Shown here: positions 59,571-64,000 of the stretch, piece after piece
How positions within the stretch are numbered: position 1 is the stretch's first letter
How the letters are laid out: every line of letters begins with the position of its first letter
From: Acidimicrobiia bacterium
GTDB lineage: Bacteria; Actinomycetota; Acidimicrobiia; Spongiisociales; ZC4RG35
NCBI GenBank assembly: GCA_028284765.1
Contig: JANQRA010000010.1
Span: 1 to 64,000, forward strand
Direction: 5' to 3'
Length of the DNA: 64,000 nt
Made by a program: the position numbers and the translations under genes
Notes under the pieces: model-generated
Databases searched by the model: none
What the model saw: the letters and a program-made list of their open reading frames with translations, nothing else
What the model was told of the DNA's origin: nothing

Positions 59571-61193
59571 ATGGAATGGTTCGAGACCTGGGGGTTGACC
59601 ATCACGGTCTTCCTGCCCGTTGTGGGCGCGGTGCTCCTGGGGTTCATCAAAAGAGACAATGAAGATGCGCTGAAGCGCACCGCACTTGTGGTGTCGCTTG
59701 CCGCGTTCGCAGCGTCGGTGCTGGTGGTCGCCGGTTTCGACTTCGGCGCCAGCCAGTACAACACGTACCAGTTCGAGGTCAGTGAGACCTGGATCGGTGC
59801 GATCAACGCCAACTACCACATCGGTGTTGATGGGATCAGCTTGCCTCTCCTGGTCCTCTCAACGTTCGTGATGGTGCTGGCGGTGATCTACTCCTGGAAC
59901 CACTGGGAAGAGCCGAAGAACCCGAAGGCATTCCTGATCCTGATGCTGATCCTGGCGACAGGCATGAACGGAACGTTCGTCGCTCTCGACCTCGTGTTGT
60001 TCTTCATCTTCTTCGAGATCGTGCTGCTCCCGATGTACTTCATGATTGGCATCTGGGGTGACAAGTCGCCGAGGAAGGTCCCTGGCTTCTCGAAGGTGTT
60101 TGAGACCCGGCTTTACGCGTCGATCAAGTTCTTCCTGTTCACACTGTTCGGCTCGGCGTTCATGCTGCTCGGTTTCCTGGCGCTCTACTTCGAGTCGGGA
60201 GACGTGGCAGGGGAACGGACATTTGACATCGTTCAGCTCACTGAGCTCGGTTCAGCAGGTGCGTTCACCGGCACCTTCGCATTCCTGGTCTTTGGAGCGA
60301 TGTTCCTCGGCTTTGCAGTGAAAGTTCCGATGTGGCCTCTCCACACCTGGCTCCCGGACGCTCACACCGCAGCGCCCACGGTGGGCTCGGTGCTCCTGGC
60401 CGCCATCCTCCTGAAGCTCGGTTCGTACGGCTTCATCAGGATCTCGCTCCCCATCCTTCCCGAGGAGGCAGCGAGTTGGGCTCCGTTCATAGCGATCCTC
60501 TCGGTGATCGGAATCATCTACGGCTCGTTGGCCTGTTTGGCCCAGAGCGACATGAAGCGGCTCATCGCGTTCTCGTCAGTGGGTCATATGGGATTCGTCA
60601 TGCTTGGTATCTCGACCATGACCGACGTCGGCATCAACGCCGCCATCATCGGAATGGTCGCCCACGGTTTGATCACCGGACTGCTGTTCTTCCTTGCCGG
60701 GTCGATGCATCACCGCTACCACACGAGGGAGATGGCTCGCCTCGGCGGCAACATCAAGCTGATGCCGGTCATGGGTGGAATCCTCGCCTTCACCGCGATG
60801 GCGTCACTCGGTCTTCCGGGCCTCGCCGGGTTCTGGGGCGAGTTCATGGCCCTGGTGTCCGCTTACAACCCGCTTGACGGTTTGAGCCTTGGTGTGTTCC
60901 GGACCGCAATGGTGCTCGGCGCCATCGGCACTGTCTTGACCGCCGGCTACATGCTCTGGATGCTGCAGCGCGTCAACCTCGGCGAGCCTAAGGAGGAGTG
61001 GGAAGGACACGAGTTCAAAGATGTCGACCGCTTCGAGATGACCGCCTGGGTCCCCCTCATCATCCTCATCGTCATCATTGGCTTCTATCCCCGAATCGTC
61101 TTCGATTCGACGACCGACGCCGTGACATCCCTGGTCGACATGGCATTCGGATCTGACGCCACGGCCTCTATCTCGAGCATCACCGGAGGTTGA
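59571..61193 (+). CDS. nuoM: NADH-quinone oxidoreductase-type subunit M (operon 2)
   Basis: LPDAHTAAPTVGSVLLAAILLKLGSYGFIR, IAFSSVGHMGFVML. Confidence 0.95.
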   Translation: MEWFETWGLTITVFLPVVGAVLLGFIKRDNEDALKRTALVVSLAAFAASVLVVAGFDFGASQYNTYQFEVSETWIGAINANYHIGVDGISLPLLVLSTFVMVLAVIYSWNHWEEPKNPKAFLILMLILATGMNGTFVALDLVLFFIFFEIVLLPMYFMIGIWGDKSPRKVPGFSKVFETRLYASIKFFLFTLFGSAFMLLGFLALYFESGDVAGERTFDIVQLTELGSAGAFTGTFAFLVFGAMFLGFAVKVPMWPLHTWLPDAHTAAPTVGSVLLAAILLKLGSYGFIRISLPILPEEAASWAPFIAILSVIGIIYGSLACLAQSDMKRLIAFSSVGHMGFVMLGISTMTDVGINAAIIGMVAHGLITGLLFFLAGSMHHRYHTREMARLGGNIKLMPVMGGILAFTAMASLGLPGLAGFWGEFMALVSAYNPLDGLSLGVFRTAMVLGAIGTVLTAGYMLWMLQRVNLGEPKEEWEGHEFKDVDRFEMTAWVPLIILIVIIGFYPRIVFDSTTDAVTSLVDMAFGSDATASISSITGG

Positions 61194-61198
61194 CGTAG

Positions 61199-62677
61199 TT
61201 GACGCCTGAAATCGACTACCTGGCCTTAGCGCCCGAAATCGTCATCGTGGTGACGCTTCTCGGCGCGCTCACACTCGACCTGTTTCTCCCGAGGCCACAG
61301 AAGTACTGGATAGCGACCCTCGCAGTCGCCGGTACGGCGTTGGCATTGATTCCGCTGGGGATCCTTGCCATCAACGGAGAGACCATTTCGATGTTCGATG
61401 GGTCGTATGTGGTCGATGAGTTTGCCCTGGTCTTGAAGGGGCTCTTCTTGATCTCCGCCTACATCGTGTTCCTGATGTCGGTCAACTTCATCGAAAGTGA
61501 TCGCTATTACCAGGGTGAGTACTACTTCCTGCTGCTGGCATCGTTGCTCGGGTCGTTGGTTATGGCCTCCTCGCGAGATCTGATCATCCTGTTCATCGGT
61601 CTCGAGCTGGTCACCGGGCCGTTGTATTTGCTGGCCGGTTGGCGCAAGGGAGACGTGAAGTCCAACGAGGCGTCGATGAAGTACTTCATTCTCGGCGTGC
61701 TCTCCACCGCGATCCTGCTCTACGGCATGTCACTTCTCTTCGGGCTCACCGGTGAGGTGACGTTCGCCGGAATCGCAGAAGCAACTCAGGGGATGAGCGA
61801 GCCAGCCCTGACGATGGCGATCCTCTTCATGATCGTCGGCTTTGGTTTCAAGATCTCAGCGGTGCCGTTCCACTTCTGGGCTCCCGACACCTATGAGGGT
61901 GCGCCGACTCCGATCACGGCTTACCTCTCCGTCAACTCGAAGGCTGCGGGCTTCGTGGCGATGTTGATAGTCATGTATCAGGCGTTGCCTGGGCAAAGTG
62001 ACGTCTGGGCTCCGGCCTTGTGGCTACTGGCTGCATTGTCGATGACGATCGGAAACCTGTCAGCGCTGAGGCAGACCAACATCGTTAGGCTGCTGGCGTA
62101 TTCGTCGATTGCCCAAGCTGGGTTCATGTTGGTCCCGTTCGCCGCTGCCGCCGTCGCCGGCGCCGACCTCGAATCCGCCTTTGGTGCCACGCTGATCTAC
62201 CTGGTCATCTACGCAGTGATGAACTTGGGTGCATTTGCCGTGGTCATCGCTGGTGCCAGAAAGACCGGCACGGGCGAGATCGACGGATGGGCTGGGCTTG
62301 GAAAGGTCGATCCGATCCTCGGTGTTCTGACTGCGACCTTCTTCTTCAGCCTTGCCGGCATCCCGCCACTCGCTGGCTGGTTTGCCAAGTTCGAGATGTT
62401 CCGCTCGGTGATGATCGCCGATCCGGCCACGATCTCATTGGCAGTGATTGCGGCGATCAACGCGGTCATCGCGTTCTACTACTACGCCAAGGTCATCAAG
62501 GCGGTTTGGTTGGACGATGCCGTAGATACTTTCACCGACGAGGCCGACCAGCCACCCGCCGGCGCACTTCGCCTGGCATTGGGTGTCTCGGTGGCCCTCA
62601 CCATTGCCATCGGCATCTACCCATCGATCGCAGCGTTCGTCCGCGACGCCGCTCAGGTCCTTGCCTCTGGGGGATGA
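61199..62677 (+). CDS. nuoN: NADH-quinone oxidoreductase-type subunit N (operon 2)
   Basis: FHFWAPDTYEGAPTPITAYLSVNSKAAGF, LAYSSIAQAGFML. Confidence 0.95.
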   Translation: MTPEIDYLALAPEIVIVVTLLGALTLDLFLPRPQKYWIATLAVAGTALALIPLGILAINGETISMFDGSYVVDEFALVLKGLFLISAYIVFLMSVNFIESDRYYQGEYYFLLLASLLGSLVMASSRDLIILFIGLELVTGPLYLLAGWRKGDVKSNEASMKYFILGVLSTAILLYGMSLLFGLTGEVTFAGIAEATQGMSEPALTMAILFMIVGFGFKISAVPFHFWAPDTYEGAPTPITAYLSVNSKAAGFVAMLIVMYQALPGQSDVWAPALWLLAALSMTIGNLSALRQTNIVRLLAYSSIAQAGFMLVPFAAAAVAGADLESAFGATLIYLVIYAVMNLGAFAVVIAGARKTGTGEIDGWAGLGKVDPILGVLTATFFFSLAGIPPLAGWFAKFEMFRSVMIADPATISLAVIAAINAVIAFYYYAKVIKAVWLDDAVDTFTDEADQPPAGALRLALGVSVALTIAIGIYPSIAAFVRDAAQVLASGG

Positions 62678-62708
62678 CATCCCCTGGAGATTGATGCAAT
62701 CAATCTCC
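62670..62708. repeat. Tandem palindromes at end of nuo operon 2 (possible terminator)
   Basis: GGGGAT-gac-ATCCCC (62670-62684) and GGAGATTGAT-gca-ATCAATCTCC (62686-62708). Confidence 0.65.
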
Positions 62709-62726
62709 AAACGGGTCAAACCAAGC

Positions 62727-63305
62727 TCAGGCGGTTGTCGCCCCTCTGCGGGCTGATCGGTACTCACGATCGAGCAACGACCAGAGCGAGTGGTCGACCC
62801 AGTTGCCGCGGATCAGCAGCTCCTCTCGCAGCACACCTTCTCTGGTGAACCCGAGCTTCTCCGCGACCCGGTCGGATGCGTCGTTCCCGACTGCGATCCG
62901 AAGCACCACCTTGTGGTAGCCCAACGAGTTGAAAGTCTCCGCCAACAGTGCGTTCACGGCTTCGGTGCAGACGCCCCGCTTGGTCTCGTCAGAGCGGACC
63001 CAATAGCCGATCTCGGCGATCTTCCCCAGCTTGGAGACCGTCCAAAAGGAGATGTTGCCTATGTGCCTGCGAGGCTCCTCCTGGGTTCTGATGGAATAGT
63101 CCCAAGCTCGTTCCTCTTTCCATGCCTGAATGGATTCGCGAATGAACGCATGGGTGTCTGACGGTGTGTAGTCCATCCGCGCCCACGGAAGCCATTGGTT
63201 CAACTCAGGCAGGGAAGACCGGATCGCATCGTCCAGCGTCGTGGAGTCCTTGCGCGTGAATCGCTGCAGGACCAGCCGATTTGTCTCGAGAAGGGGGCGA
63301 GGCAC
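62727..63305 (-). CDS. GNAT family N-acetyltransferase (RimJ/RimL-like)
   Basis: LETNRLVLQRFTRKD, EIGYWVRSDETKRGVCTEAVNALL, VAEKLGFTREGVLRE. Confidence 0.88.
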   Translation of the reverse strand: MPRPLLETNRLVLQRFTRKDSTTLDDAIRSSLPELNQWLPWARMDYTPSDTHAFIRESIQAWKEERAWDYSIRTQEEPRRHIGNISFWTVSKLGKIAEIGYWVRSDETKRGVCTEAVNALLAETFNSLGYHKVVLRIAVGNDASDRVAEKLGFTREGVLREELLIRGNWVDHSLWSLLDREYRSARRGATTA

Positions 63306-63345
63306 CGGGTCAGAGTACTTCGGGGCTTAGTCTTCTCCATCCATC

Positions 63346-63873
63346 ATGTGGGACCGCATCAACTACGTAGAGAGCCATCCTGAGCCTGACGAACGCCCCA
63401 TGGCAGCGGTATTGGCCCCTCTGTTTGAAGACGATGTGGGCGATGTCCGCGCTGTTCTGACGAAGCGTCCCGACACCATGCCGACCCATGCCGGCCACAT
63501 CGCGTTCCCGGGAGGTCGCCCTGATCCCGGTGACAAAGGACCGATCGATACGGCTCTCCGTGAGGCGCACGAAGAGGTCGGGATCGAGAAACGACAGGTC
63601 GATGTGCTTGGTTTCCTGCCTCCCATCGACACTGTGGAATTCAGTCTGTTGGTCGTGCCCGTCGTAGGCAGGGTCTCCACTCCTCTGGGCCTGGTTCCAT
63701 CTGAGCGCGAAGTGGCCAAGATCTACACGCCTCGTCTCGAGGATCTGGCCGACGAACAACGCTGGTGGAGCATCCCCTGGAACGGCTGGGAGGTCTGGTA
63801 CTACGACCTGGAGGGTGACACCCTTTGGGGTGCGACTGCCCGCATGGTTCGACAACTTGTCGGCCTCGACTGA
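63346..63873 (+). CDS. NUDIX hydrolase (CoA pyrophosphatase-like)
   Basis: HIAFPGGRPDPGDKGPIDTALREAHEEVGI Nudix box. Confidence 0.88.
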   Translation: MWDRINYVESHPEPDERPMAAVLAPLFEDDVGDVRAVLTKRPDTMPTHAGHIAFPGGRPDPGDKGPIDTALREAHEEVGIEKRQVDVLGFLPPIDTVEFSLLVVPVVGRVSTPLGLVPSEREVAKIYTPRLEDLADEQRWWSIPWNGWEVWYYDLEGDTLWGATARMVRQLVGLD

Positions 63874-64000
63874 ATAGTCCTTTCGACCCTCAAGTTTTCG
63901 GTCTGGTTCTGCCGAGAAAACCAAGGTGAGAACATCCGCCTCGTCGGCGGCTCAAGAGCGCTTCCATCGCTATATAGCTGTGTTGTTTGCGACGACGGTT

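Noticed and set aside
62670-62708. Calling the hairpins after nuoN2 a definite rho-independent terminator
   Set aside because: No T-tract follows; kept as palindromes only.

Overview
The window is a high-GC, gene-dense chromosomal segment. Gene content (split cytochrome b, menaquinone-type respiration, Rex, two nuo operons) suggests an actinobacterium, possibly Acidimicrobiia-like; that is inference. Main blocks: lactate utilisation genes lutB(partial)/lutC; a MoaD-like/membrane fusion; fluC/crcB; an M23 peptidase; an RsiG-like c-di-GMP anti-sigma homologue; a respiratory locus with two CcoO/CcoP-like cytochromes c, an oxidase subunit I-like protein with almost no histidines, and a split cytochrome b/Rieske/ferredoxin/di-haem cytochrome c operon; rex; geranylgeranyl reductase; a complete 14-gene nuoA-N operon (26.3-41.2 kb); moaA; an fbpABC-type iron transporter divergent from ferritin; and a second 11-gene nuo operon (nuoABCDHIJKLMN, no nuoEFG; 52.4-62.7 kb). 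The most unusual signals are: (1) two DUF559/AbiEi-like nuclease genes, each flanked on both sides by its own palindromic repeat family, with the gene 3' end inside a repeat (REP/RAYT-like arrangement); (2) a structured repeat with covarying stems and an invariant 9-nt bulge, two copies at 8.8-9.1 kb and one at 57.4 kb; (3) a 61-bp periodic array of palindromes between nuoD and nuoE; (4) the ligand-poor oxidase pseudo-subunit; (5) an N-terminal RSA/ARA module shared by three respiratory subunits. All calls come from reading the sequence and supplied translations; no database search was run.
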